10,000 nt of DNA from Kiritimatiellota bacterium (lineage in GTDB: Bacteria; Verrucomicrobiota; Kiritimatiellia; JAAZAB01), in contig VSJD01000173.1 in assembly GCA_008636095.1 (NCBI GenBank), forward strand, positions 1-10,000. The letters are read 5' to 3'. Position 1 is the stretch's first letter, and every line of letters begins with the position of its first letter. The position numbers and the translations under genes are program-made. Of the stretch, positions 1-5,187 are shown piece after piece. The notes beneath the pieces were generated by a model. It saw only the letters and a list, made by a program, of their open reading frames with translations. It did no database searches and had not been told where the DNA came from.

Positions 1-140
1 TTACCGCTCCGGCGCACGCCGGAAACAGTTATTAATTTGCCTGAATTAAACGGAAGTTCCAAGGGCCGCTTTTTTACAGCCGCCAGGGGCTTCATGTGAA
101 ACGACCTTATAATTTCTTTGAATATATCCTTCTTGTTCAT
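1..140 (-). CDS. AAA_14/DUF4143-type ATP-binding protein, N-terminus only (partial)
   Basis: An open frame starts at the ATG at 140 and runs off the left edge after 46 complete codons. The peptide begins MNKKDIFKEIIRSF and reaches ITVSGVRRSGK at the edge; the last codon is cut after AA, which fits Lys. A hydrophobic strand followed by G-x-R-R-x-G-K is the Walker A loop of the AAA_14/DUF4143 ATPases. In that family it comes about 45 residues in, after a segment of the type 'hxRPLPxxxxRxLxLPxxSGKIIxLxGxRRxGKT', which this peptide follows closely. These proteins are common in accessory regions of bacteria and archaea, and their role is poorly known. No strong Shine-Dalgarno sequence is visible before the ATG. 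The gene is read in the same direction as the regulator gene upstream, 366 bp away. Family call is fairly sure; the rest of the gene lies outside the window. Confidence 0.72.
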   Translation of the reverse strand, partial: MNKKDIFKEIIRSFHMKPLAAVKKRPLELPFNSGKLITVSGVRRSG

Positions 141-506
141 ACGGAAACTTTACATAATTATCTCTTGCAATTCAAGAAATAGTTTGGTTGAGGCCCTTGA
201 ATTAATACTTAACGAACTTTCCCCTTGCTTGTACCTGAATCCGTGACGGGATTTTATTTAAAGAGCCTTAAACCAAAGTTTATAACTACTTACACAATCA
301 GCACCGTATCACTCAACCGGGATGCGTTTGATTGCATGATAAGAGTCGCCCTGCGGGTGAGGTCATTGTACCGCATCTGCTTTGTTGGCAAGGGGTTTGG
401 AGTAGTCACTACACCGTCACCCTTGCCGCCGCGCAGTTGCGGCACACTGACCTCATCACGGATCCAGGTTGTAGGCTCTGTGTCGCTTGACCCCCATCCT
501 TTCTCT
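141..506. other. Intergenic region with inverted repeats, no gene seen
   Basis: This 366-bp gap separates the regulator stop from the ATPase start. The third nearest the ATPase is AT-rich and holds an 8-bp perfect inverted repeat, AATTCAAG at 169-176 and CTTGAATT at 196-203, which could be an operator or part of a leader for the ATPase. A longer imperfect inverted repeat lies at 387-406 and 408-427: 15 of 20 positions pair around a single central base, with GGCAAGGG/CCCTTGCC at the outer ends and GTAGT/ACTAC at the centre. No T-tract follows on either strand, so it does not look like an intrinsic terminator. Open frames crossing the gap have no recognisable domain. Confidence 0.5.
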
Positions 507-1853
507 TCAGTTAATTTGCCAGGATCCGACCCTATTGCTCCCAATTCTTTCCAGAACACCCTCTTGCTTCAGTTTCAGGATGTGCTGTTTCACTCCGTTG
601 ATGCTGATGCCAAGCTGCTGAGCCAGCTCGGCTCGCGTTACCCGACTGTTATGCCCGATCAGTTCCAGTAGCCGTTCCCTAGTCTTAGGGGTAGTCTTAG
701 GGGTAGTCTTAGGGGTAGTCTTAGGGGTAGTTACCGTCTTTTGTTCTCGGTAATTCACGCTGACGAAGTAGCCGTCGCCACTCTCCTCATAGTCGAAGAT
801 CATGGTAGGATACATGGCAATCTCTTGGCGCACCCGGATGTAGCCGGTACCATATTTCTCAATGTCGCGCGTCAGGTAGAACGCCTCGGCAATCAACTTG
901 TTGCGCGTGCGTGACGGGTAGCTGTCCGTCTTCAGCTTTGCGATGGTCAGATCACCGTAAAGGCGGCCGGGATTAAAAAAAGTGATGGCATTGTCAAATA
1001 TCTTGATCTGAATATCCGTCGGGCTGGTGTAGTCCCGGTGAACCACGGCATTGAGCAGCAGTTCCCGCAAAGCTGCGGGCGGATACTCGAAAATCTCACG
1101 GCGCTGGATTTCGCCCGTGATCTCGAACGCAACCTTGATGTGAGAGAGGATAAACTTCATGGCGTCCTCCACCATATCAAACAAGGTGCCGCGAATCATC
1201 CGGTCATCAATGATCATTGAGGCTGTCTTAAAGCGGCCAATGTGCAATGCGTAGGGAGGATCGTTCTTGCCGAACAACAGCATGGCTGCGTGAGTAGGCA
1301 CCCTGTTCTTCAGATACCCCAGTTTTTCCAGAACAACCTGCCAATCGCCCTCTCCCCGGAAGCGTCCGCCTTCTTTCACTAGTTTAAGAAAGGCCTCCAT
1401 CTTGCCGAGAGCCATGTCATCCACAGTTGCCCGCTCTTCCGGATAGGAGTCCCAGGAAAGCTGCAGCGATTGCAGGTGAAGATTGGCAATCTCGGTCAAC
1501 GACAGTCGGTGGTTACTGTTGGCAACCCGCTTGAAATAGCGATCACGATAAGCGACCGGCTTTATCGGAAACTCGCCCACACGAACAATGGCAACATTCT
1601 TGCCATTAACAGGGATCATTTCAATATCCGGGATGATAGACGGCGTCGTGTTCTGCTTGATCTCATTCACCCAGTTCTGCATGGATTCGTCACCACACGA
1701 TGCGCCGACAATCTTTCCGTCATCGGCCACACCGACCAGGACGGTCCCTCCCAGATGATTGGCACAAAGCGCCTCGATAACATCCTTGCCAAAGGATACC
1801 TTGAACTCCAGGACTTCCGACTCCCCTCTTGTAATTAACTGTTGAATCTTCAT
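507..1853 (-). CDS. AlbA_2/Schlafen-domain putative ATP-binding transcriptional regulator
   Basis: This 448-residue protein has the three-part layout of the family. Residues 10-125 form an AlbA_2 (Schlafen AAA_4) domain, with GESEVLEFK at 10-18 and GGTVLVGVADDG at 35-46. Residues about 255-345 form a degenerate GHKL/HATPase_c_4 region, with ALRELLLNAVVHRDY at 261-275, NPGRL at 294-298 and the closing IEKYGTGYIR at 331-340. Residues about 391-448 form a winged helix-turn-helix, with AELAQQLGISINGVKQHILKL at its centre. A TTPK linker joins the last two parts. Members are usually annotated as DNA-binding transcriptional regulators; their ligands are mostly unknown. The AlbA_2 core reads ALCANHLGG where relatives have ALCAFANxxGG, so two residues appear to be missing. 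The ATG at 1853 gives a complete AlbA_2 domain; only a weak purine stretch (AAAAAAGG) lies upstream. The gene stands alone, with no operon partner. Confidence 0.85.
   Translation of the reverse strand: MKIQQLITRGESEVLEFKVSFGKDVIEALCANHLGGTVLVGVADDGKIVGASCGDESMQNWVNEIKQNTTPSIIPDIEMIPVNGKNVAIVRVGEFPIKPVAYRDRYFKRVANSNHRLSLTEIANLHLQSLQLSWDSYPEERATVDDMALGKMEAFLKLVKEGGRFRGEGDWQVVLEKLGYLKNRVPTHAAMLLFGKNDPPYALHIGRFKTASMIIDDRMIRGTLFDMVEDAMKFILSHIKVAFEITGEIQRREIFEYPPAALRELLLNAVVHRDYTSPTDIQIKIFDNAITFFNPGRLYGDLTIAKLKTDSYPSRTRNKLIAEAFYLTRDIEKYGTGYIRVRQEIAMYPTMIFDYEESGDGYFVSVNYREQKTVTTPKTTPKTTPKTTPKTRERLLELIGHNSRVTRAELAQQLGISINGVKQHILKLKQEGVLERIGSNRVGSWQIN
684..731. repeat. 12-bp tandem repeat, four perfect copies, inside the regulator gene
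   Basis: The unit CTTAGGGGTAGT (plus strand) occurs four times without a mismatch at 684-695, 696-707, 708-719 and 720-731, and a 3-bp remnant AGT precedes it at 681-683. On the coding strand each unit is ACT-ACC-CCT-AAG, giving Thr-Thr-Pro-Lys, residues 375-390 of the regulator. The unit is four codons, so gain or loss of a copy keeps the frame. The repeat forms the linker between the ATPase-like part and the C-terminal helix-turn-helix. Confidence 0.95.
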
Positions 1854-1957
1854 GCTGCTATCCGACCTTTTTTCCAGACACCCAATATCATGTCCGTTCC
1901 ACGCCAGCCTACAATCCCAGCATTTTCATAACGGGGCTCCCCGTCGCTCTCGAGCTT

Positions 1958-1984
1958 CCACCTTCGCTCAAAGAGCTATGGTGG
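1958..1984 (+). repeat. Dispersed hairpin repeat, copy A
   Basis: CCACC and GGTGG close the outer stem, then comes the internal loop TTC/TAT, then the inner stem GCTC/GAGC around an AAA loop. Every stem position pairs. It is followed by GGACGAG, like the GGACAAG tail of other copies. On the minus strand it runs into the 3' end of the small ORF at 1976-2170 and gives that ORF its TAG stop. Confidence 0.85.
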
Positions 1985-2170
1985 ACGAGATGGGGGACAA
2001 GTATTGAATATCCGCGCAGTACGATGGCACAGTTGCCTGGCGCGATTGAGCCGCCCCTGCAGGAACTTGATCTCGCCCTTATTTCCGCCATTGCCCGCCT
2101 GCCGTAGTAATTCCTCGGCATGGTCGAGTTCCGTGCCGGCGGTGCGAATCTTGCCACGCACCAATTCCAA
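1976..2170 (-). CDS. Hypothetical small ORF downstream of vapC (doubtful)
   Basis: This is a 64-codon frame that would start at a TTG with a GGGG purine run five bases ahead; there is no ATG. It lies in the same frame as vapC and begins four codons after the vapC TGA. The peptide is charged and probably helical, with segments such as ELDHAEELLRQAG and GEIKFLQGRLNRARQL, and reads more like a real protein than most intergenic frames here. Its last residues (CPPSRPP) and its TAG stop come from hairpin copy A, so the original 3' end may have been replaced. It could be a third gene of the toxin-antitoxin operon, the decayed tail of a longer gene, or chance. I recognise no family. The 1854-1957 stretch between hairpin A and the regulator start shows nothing further. 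Confidence 0.25.
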   Translation of the reverse strand: MELVRGKIRTAGTELDHAEELLRQAGNGGNKGEIKFLQGRLNRARQLCHRTARIFNTCPPSRPP

Positions 2171-2182
2171 AAACCCCTGCCA

Positions 2183-2599
2183 TCAATGGATCCATGGATA
2201 ATGGTTTTTTAACCGTAATATGGCCTTATCAAATGTCTTTAAGGATGCGCCAATCCGATCCGCCAGTTCCAAATACGCGGCATCATAAAACGACAGGTCA
2301 TGCATCAGGGCCAAATCAAAAATCCGCCGGTAGACAACAACGCCATCGGTGGTATCGGTGCCGATCGGCAATTCGCATAACCGCGCCAGCGCACCCCGGG
2401 CCTGATTAATTTCCAACCTCTTTTTTCGGACAGCCGTTATCAGGACATTGCTTATTTCATACCAAAACAACGAGGGTACCGAAATATGGATCCTTTCCGC
2501 CAGTGCCTGTTCCAATAAATCATCCGTCTCCCGACCGTCAGTTTTCATCAACATAACGGACGCCATCGCGGAACAATCTAAAACCCATTTATTGGTCAT
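2183..2599 (-). CDS. vapC: VapC-type PIN-domain toxin
   Basis: This 138-residue protein has the length and layout of a PIN-domain ribonuclease toxin. VLDCSA near the N-terminus holds the first metal-binding acid, Asp8. Glu48 lies in WYEISNVL. Asp106 lies in the segment LSFYDAAYLELA and Asp124 in KTFDKAI, completing the usual four-acid site. VapC toxins cleave RNA, often tRNA or rRNA, and are held inactive by a partner antitoxin. The start ATG shares one base with the stop of the upstream antitoxin gene (TGATG), so the two are translationally coupled. The protein looks intact and active. The exact RNA target cannot be told from sequence. Confidence 0.9.
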   Translation of the reverse strand: MTNKWVLDCSAMASVMLMKTDGRETDDLLEQALAERIHISVPSLFWYEISNVLITAVRKKRLEINQARGALARLCELPIGTDTTDGVVVYRRIFDLALMHDLSFYDAAYLELADRIGASLKTFDKAILRLKNHYPWIH

Positions 2600-2856
2600 C
2601 AGGAACGGCCCTCATTAATCCAGCTCCGCACTTCGGCGCGCGAGACGGCAATTGTCCGACGCAAGTTGCGGAAATAGTCCAAAGCCTCTCGCGCGACGCG
2701 GAAATTATCCGCCCCGCGGATACTTGTGAGATGCGCCACAGGCTTGCCCCGACGGAGAATTTCAAAGGATTTTCCTTTTATTACGTCCTGGAGTAGCTCG
2801 CTAAAATGCGTTTTGGCGTCAAACGCTCCGATCTGTATGGTTTTCATAGAAGACAT
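2599..2856 (-). CDS. Phd/YefM-family antitoxin
   Basis: This 85-residue protein begins MSSMKTIQIGAFDAKTHFSE and continues LLQDVIKGKSFEILRRGKPV. That is the Phd/YefM fold: a strand, a helix holding the 'AKxxxSELLxxV' pattern, then 'I.RRGKPVA.L'. The N-terminal half dimerises and binds DNA. The C-terminal half (residues about 50-85, rich in Arg) would wrap the PIN toxin encoded next. Two starts are possible, the ATG at 2856 and another at 2847 (MKTIQIG); the second matches the usual family start better, and neither has a clear Shine-Dalgarno sequence. A perfect inverted repeat lies 13 bp upstream of the first ATG and is the likely autoregulatory operator. Pairing of a Phd-type antitoxin with a VapC toxin is common. 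Confidence 0.88.
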   Translation of the reverse strand: MSSMKTIQIGAFDAKTHFSELLQDVIKGKSFEILRRGKPVAHLTSIRGADNFRVAREALDYFRNLRRTIAVSRAEVRSWINEGRS

Positions 2857-2868
2857 AATACTACAAAC

Positions 2869-2888
2869 AACCAGTTTATCAACTGGTT
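2869..2888 (-). promoter_or_regulatory. Probable autoregulatory operator of the toxin-antitoxin operon
   Basis: AACCAGTT (2869-2876) and AACTGGTT (2881-2888) form a perfect 8-bp inverted repeat with a TATC spacer. It lies between a TATAAA hexamer and the antitoxin start, where Phd/YefM dimers usually bind and repress their own operon. Binding by this antitoxin is inferred from position and symmetry. Confidence 0.65.
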
Positions 2889-2913
2889 TATACGTTATTT
2901 TGTAATGCGTCAG
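2887..2913 (-). promoter_or_regulatory. Candidate promoter of the toxin-antitoxin operon, part inside the MITE
   Basis: On the minus strand TATAAA (2892 to 2887) is a good -10 hexamer. CTGACG (2913 to 2908) is the best -35 match; the spacing of 15 bp is short. The -35 would lie inside the terminal repeat of the MITE and the -10 in host DNA, so the insertion may have built a hybrid promoter. A second option, TTGATA followed 16 bp later by TATTAT, overlaps the ATG at 2856 and would favour the start at 2847. Confidence 0.35.
2894..2901. repeat. 8-bp target-site duplication, left copy
   Basis: GTTATTTT directly abuts the GTAA end of the element at 2902 and recurs directly after its other end at 3169-3176. 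Confidence 0.8.
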
Positions 2914-2926
2914 TTATTTTGGGGCA
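2902..2926 (+). repeat. Left terminal inverted repeat of the MITE
   Basis: 25 bases starting GTAATGCGTCAG and ending TTGGGGCA. It pairs with 3142-3168 apart from two single-base length differences. Confidence 0.88.
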
Positions 2927-2964
2927 GGCAAAGTTGTGCCATCCAAGCAGAGATGTCTCGACTT

Positions 2965-2991
2965 CCGCCGTCGCTCAAGGAGCTATGGCGG
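2965..2991 (+). repeat. Dispersed hairpin repeat, copy B
   Basis: Outer stem CCGCC/GGCGG, internal loop GTC/TAT, inner stem GCTC/GAGC with an AAG loop. The flanks also pair: CGACTT at 2959-2964 with AAGTCG at 2994-2999, leaving AC unpaired. It lies inside the MITE. Confidence 0.88.
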
Positions 2992-3034
2992 ACAAGTCGC
3001 TCGACATGACACGCAGAAACGGTCATTCCGCCTA

Positions 3035-3062
3035 CCCGCCATAGCCTCTTGGCGACGGCGGG
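3035..3062 (-). repeat. Dispersed hairpin repeat, copy C, reversed
   Basis: Read on the minus strand the outer stem is CCCGCC/GGCGGG, the internal loop GTC/TAT and the inner stem GCC/GGC. It lies inside the MITE and points opposite to copy B. Confidence 0.82.
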
Positions 3063-3141
3063 AGCTTAAGCGAGGAATCTCGCCTTTGGCGGACAAGTCT
3101 CACTGACGGCGGACACGCCTCGCTATAGTTTAACCGTATTA

Positions 3142-3168
3142 TGCCCCCAAAAATAACTGACGCATTAC
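3142..3168 (-). repeat. Right terminal inverted repeat of the MITE
   Basis: 27 bases ending ACTGACGCATTAC on the plus strand, the reverse complement of the left end. The GTTATTTT duplication begins at the next base. Confidence 0.88.
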
Positions 3169-3176
3169 GTTATTTT
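3169..3176. repeat. 8-bp target-site duplication, right copy
   Basis: GTTATTTT directly follows the right terminal repeat. Removing the element and one copy would join the antitoxin upstream DNA to the sequence from 3177 onward. Confidence 0.8.
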
Positions 3177-3241
3177 TTCTTGTCGTATCCCGAGAAGGAT
3201 ATTTGGCACGTTTTGGTATGCTTTATGGCAAACCGACGCAT

Positions 3242-3268
3242 CTTTCATAGCCCGAAGGGCGACGGAGG
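3242..3268 (-). repeat. Dispersed hairpin repeat, copy D, reversed
   Basis: Read on the minus strand CCTCC-GTC-GCCC, a TTC loop, then GGGC-TAT-GAAAG. The inner stem is perfect and the outer stem pairs through two G-U positions. It lies between the MITE and the epimerase stop. Nearer that stop, GGGGTA (3295-3300) and TACCCC (3312-3317) could form another small hairpin, without a T-tract. Confidence 0.65.
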
Positions 3269-3331
3269 AAGGCCTGCAACAAGATATTGTATGTGGGGTA
3301 AGTCAAGGCGATACCCCGCTTAGTTGTAAAA

Positions 3332-4342
3332 CTACCGCGTCTGATAATACTCCCGATACCAATCCACAAATTTTTTAATTCCTGCTTCCAACGGAGTGCC
3401 CGGTTGGAATCCCGTGTCCCTTACCAGGTCCGCGACATCCGCGCAGGTGGCTTCCACGTCCCCCGCCTGCATGGGGAGCAATTCCTTTTTGGCTTGTTTG
3501 CCCAAGTACGACTCCAATATTTCGATGAGTCGTAAAAGTTGTTCCGGTTTATGATTCCCGATGTTATAGACCCGGTAAGGGGCGCTACTGGTCCCCGGGT
3601 CTGCTTTGATCTGGTCCCAATCGGCATTTGCCCGGGGTGGACGGTCCAGCACCCGGACAATGCCTTCGACAATATCATCAATGTAGGTGAAATCTCTTTG
3701 CATGCGGCCGTAGTTAAAAATCTGGATGGGACGTCCTTCCAGAATGGCGCGGGTGAAGATGAACAGGGCCATATCCGGCCTGCCCCAGGGGCCATAGACC
3801 GTGAATAATCGCAGACCGGTTGTGGGCAGGCCATATAGGTGGCTATATGAATGCGCCATTAACTCGTTGGCTTTCTTGGTGGCCGCATACAAGCTGATGG
3901 GATGATCCACATTATGGTGAATGGAAAAAGGGGATACCTTATTCATCCCGTAGACGGAACTGGATGACGCGTAGACCAGGTGCTGGACCTGCTGATAACG
4001 GCAAGCTTCCAGGATGTTAATAAAACCATGGATATTACTGTTAATATAGACCTGCGGGTATTTTACTGAGTACCGGACACCGACCTGTGCCGCCAAATGG
4101 ATAACCCGTTCGGGGCAAGCTTCCTTGAAGGCCGTTGCCACCAGTTCCGGCTGAGCCAGATCCATTTTTTGAAATGTGAACTTAGCGTCACCGCCCAGCA
4201 GTTTCAAACGCGACGCTTTCAGGTTCACGTCGTAATAGGCATTAATGTTATCCCAGCCGACGACATGATCACCGCGTTCGAGCAGCCGACGCGCCACATG
4301 AAAACCGATAAAGCCGGCCGCTCCGGTGACTAATATCTTCAT
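3332..4342 (-). CDS. UDP-glucuronate 4-epimerase-like NAD-dependent sugar epimerase
   Basis: This 336-residue short-chain dehydrogenase/reductase would interconvert UDP-glucuronate and UDP-galacturonate in the cytoplasm, giving a building block for surface polysaccharide. The NAD-binding loop TGAAGFIGFH holds the GxxGxxG motif at residues 7-13, with Asp31 after the second strand. The active-site SSSSVYG is at 126-132, and the catalytic Tyr152-x-x-x-Lys156 lies in LYAATKKANE. The segments YGPWGRPDMALF (183-194), QRDFTYIDDIVEGI and DPGTSSAPYRVYNIG are characteristic of the UDP-glucuronate 4-epimerase group and set it apart from GalE. The length is normal and all motifs are intact. AAGGGC about nine bases before the ATG at 4342 is a fair ribosome-binding site. 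It has its own long leader and is probably not transcribed tightly with the nucleotidyltransferase upstream. Substrate is inferred from family resemblance. Confidence 0.92.
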   Translation of the reverse strand: MKILVTGAAGFIGFHVARRLLERGDHVVGWDNINAYYDVNLKASRLKLLGGDAKFTFQKMDLAQPELVATAFKEACPERVIHLAAQVGVRYSVKYPQVYINSNIHGFINILEACRYQQVQHLVYASSSSVYGMNKVSPFSIHHNVDHPISLYAATKKANELMAHSYSHLYGLPTTGLRLFTVYGPWGRPDMALFIFTRAILEGRPIQIFNYGRMQRDFTYIDDIVEGIVRVLDRPPRANADWDQIKADPGTSSAPYRVYNIGNHKPEQLLRLIEILESYLGKQAKKELLPMQAGDVEATCADVADLVRDTGFQPGTPLEAGIKKFVDWYREYYQTR

Positions 4343-4372
4343 GATATATGCCCTTGTAACTATTCAGGTTGC

Positions 4373-4400
4373 TTAGACTGTAGGCTTTAGACTGTAGGTT
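4373..4400. repeat. 14-bp tandem duplication upstream of the epimerase
   Basis: TTAGACTGTAGGCT (4373-4386) is followed at once by TTAGACTGTAGGTT (4387-4400), with 13 of 14 bases identical. It lies 31 bp upstream of the epimerase ATG, close enough to be a pair of regulator half-sites, though a simple local duplication is equally likely. Confidence 0.7.
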
Positions 4401-4446
4401 GTTTCATGTGAGCAACACGGATGTTCGCCCTCCTTTGCCAAGGCTT

Positions 4447-4473
4447 CCACCGTCGCTCTAAGAGCTATGGTGG
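4447..4473 (+). repeat. Dispersed hairpin repeat, copy E
   Basis: Outer stem CCACC/GGTGG, internal loop GTC/TAT, inner stem GCTC/GAGC with a TAA loop; all stem positions pair. It is followed by GGACAGGTCG and then a second partial tail, TCGGCGGACAGG, at 4491-4502. Confidence 0.87.
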
Positions 4474-4524
4474 ACAGGTCGCCGAACACGTCGGCGGACA
4501 GGCCGGAGAAGACGGTCGCGTAAT

Positions 4525-4672
4525 TTTGGCGCCCGTCAGCTGACGGATTGCGAGCGGTTTGCAGTATGCTTATACAGCGGCACCCCACGCGCCCACGCGA
4601 AACCCTGGCCAGCGCAGGGCGGGCGCGTGGCAAGCTTGCATCCCTGTCCCGCTCCGAGCGGAATGCGCCAAA
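4525..4672. repeat. Complex inverted-repeat element, 148 bp
   Basis: The ends are TTTGGCGC (4525-4532) and GCGCCAAA (4665-4672), a perfect 8-bp inverted repeat. Inside the left end is the 14-bp palindrome CCGTCAGCTGACGG (4533-4546), also found in the element at 8490-8710. A hairpin with GTAT/ATAC arms lies near 4563-4576, and CCACGCGCCC (4585-4594) pairs perfectly with GGGCGCGTGG (4621-4630). CAAGCTTGC near 4631 recurs in the 6639-6818 element. It fills the gap between the nucleotidyltransferase stop and hairpin copy E, and no gene is seen here. Confidence 0.6.
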
Positions 4673-4689
4673 CTGACGCAATGCAATAT

Positions 4690-5187
4690 TTATTTCTGTA
4701 CTGATTCCAAAAAGCGCAAATCATCTAGGTCTTTTAAGCGACCGGATGCCCGCTTGTTCCGGATGAGATCCTTGCGCCCAAGATAGAATATAAACGCATC
4801 ATCCAAGCCGGCCCCTTTTAATCGAACAATTACCCTATGGCGCCATGCCTCCTTGAAGTTAACCCCGTCAATTTGATTCACCAAGTCAATCCGGTTAGGC
4901 GGCAAACCGAATTGAACTACCAACCCAACCTGAAGAAATTCCTTCGCTACAGCAATTCCCGGCACGTTGCCCTTCCAAAACTCTTGCAGCGCCGCATATA
5001 GCAGTTGTACATTTTCGGGGGTTGCCTCATAAAAAAAATCCATGTCTCCCGTCAGCCGCGCATAACCGTGAAATATAACGGCTTCACCGCCAACAATCAG
5101 GTAGCGGACGTCCTGTTTATGCAGAAGCAGCAGGAAATCAAGGACATCTCTGGAAAACGAATCGGCAGTTAGGTGCTCTTTAGGCAT
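4690..5187 (-). CDS. Minimal nucleotidyltransferase (AbiEii/DUF6036-like)
   Basis: With the ATG at 5187 the protein has 165 residues. Residues 28-53 hold RYLIVGGEAVIFHGYARLTG followed by DMDFF, the nucleotidyltransferase signature: a Gly-Gly (33-34) and two metal-binding acids (Asp48 and Asp50). A third acid, Asp101, is in NRIDLVNQIDGVNFKEAW. The end, RKDLIRNKRASGRLKDLDDL, is typical of this group. Such enzymes transfer nucleotides to protein or RNA, and several act as toxins or antitoxins in two-gene systems. The frame stays open up to 5289, but the added 34 residues are the out-of-frame reading of the upstream small gene, so I prefer 5187; an AAGG lies ten bases ahead. The gene overlaps the upstream 55-residue gene by 19 bp. 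No HEPN partner is visible. Activity and target are not shown by sequence. Confidence 0.85.
   Translation of the reverse strand: MPKEHLTADSFSRDVLDFLLLLHKQDVRYLIVGGEAVIFHGYARLTGDMDFFYEATPENVQLLYAALQEFWKGNVPGIAVAKEFLQVGLVVQFGLPPNRIDLVNQIDGVNFKEAWRHRVIVRLKGAGLDDAFIFYLGRKDLIRNKRASGRLKDLDDLRFLESVQK

Larger units (their letters stand above)
2902..3168. mobile_element. IS66-family-like MITE, 267 bp, no transposase
   Basis: The element is bounded by terminal inverted repeats at 2902-2926 and 3142-3168. The first 19 bases are identical in both (GTAATGCGTCAGTTATTTT); the repeats then differ only by one extra T and one extra G in homopolymer runs before the shared GGGGCA. An 8-bp direct repeat, GTTATTTT, flanks both ends. 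Terminal repeats of 20-30 bp that start GTAA, with 8-bp target duplications, are the established signature of IS66-family elements. The interior has no transposase and mostly consists of hairpin repeats: copy B, copy C in the opposite orientation, and extra GGCGGACA tails at 3089-3113. It is therefore a non-autonomous derivative. It lies in the 475-bp gap between the epimerase stop and the antitoxin start, close to the antitoxin promoter. The near-identity of the ends and the intact duplication suggest a fairly recent insertion. Confidence 0.82.

Noticed and set aside
225..671. 148-codon plus-strand frame and the minus-strand frame at 290-559
   Set aside because: Both overlap the regulator C-terminus in the wrong frame or cross the imperfect inverted repeat; the similar VVTTPxPLP strings on both strands come from that inverted repeat.
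684..731. Possible CRISPR-like array
   Set aside because: Units are 12 bp, directly adjacent and without spacers; this is an in-frame coding repeat.
3141..3323. 60-codon plus-strand frame after the MITE
   Set aside because: It starts inside the MITE terminal repeat and passes through hairpin D; no homology pattern recognised.
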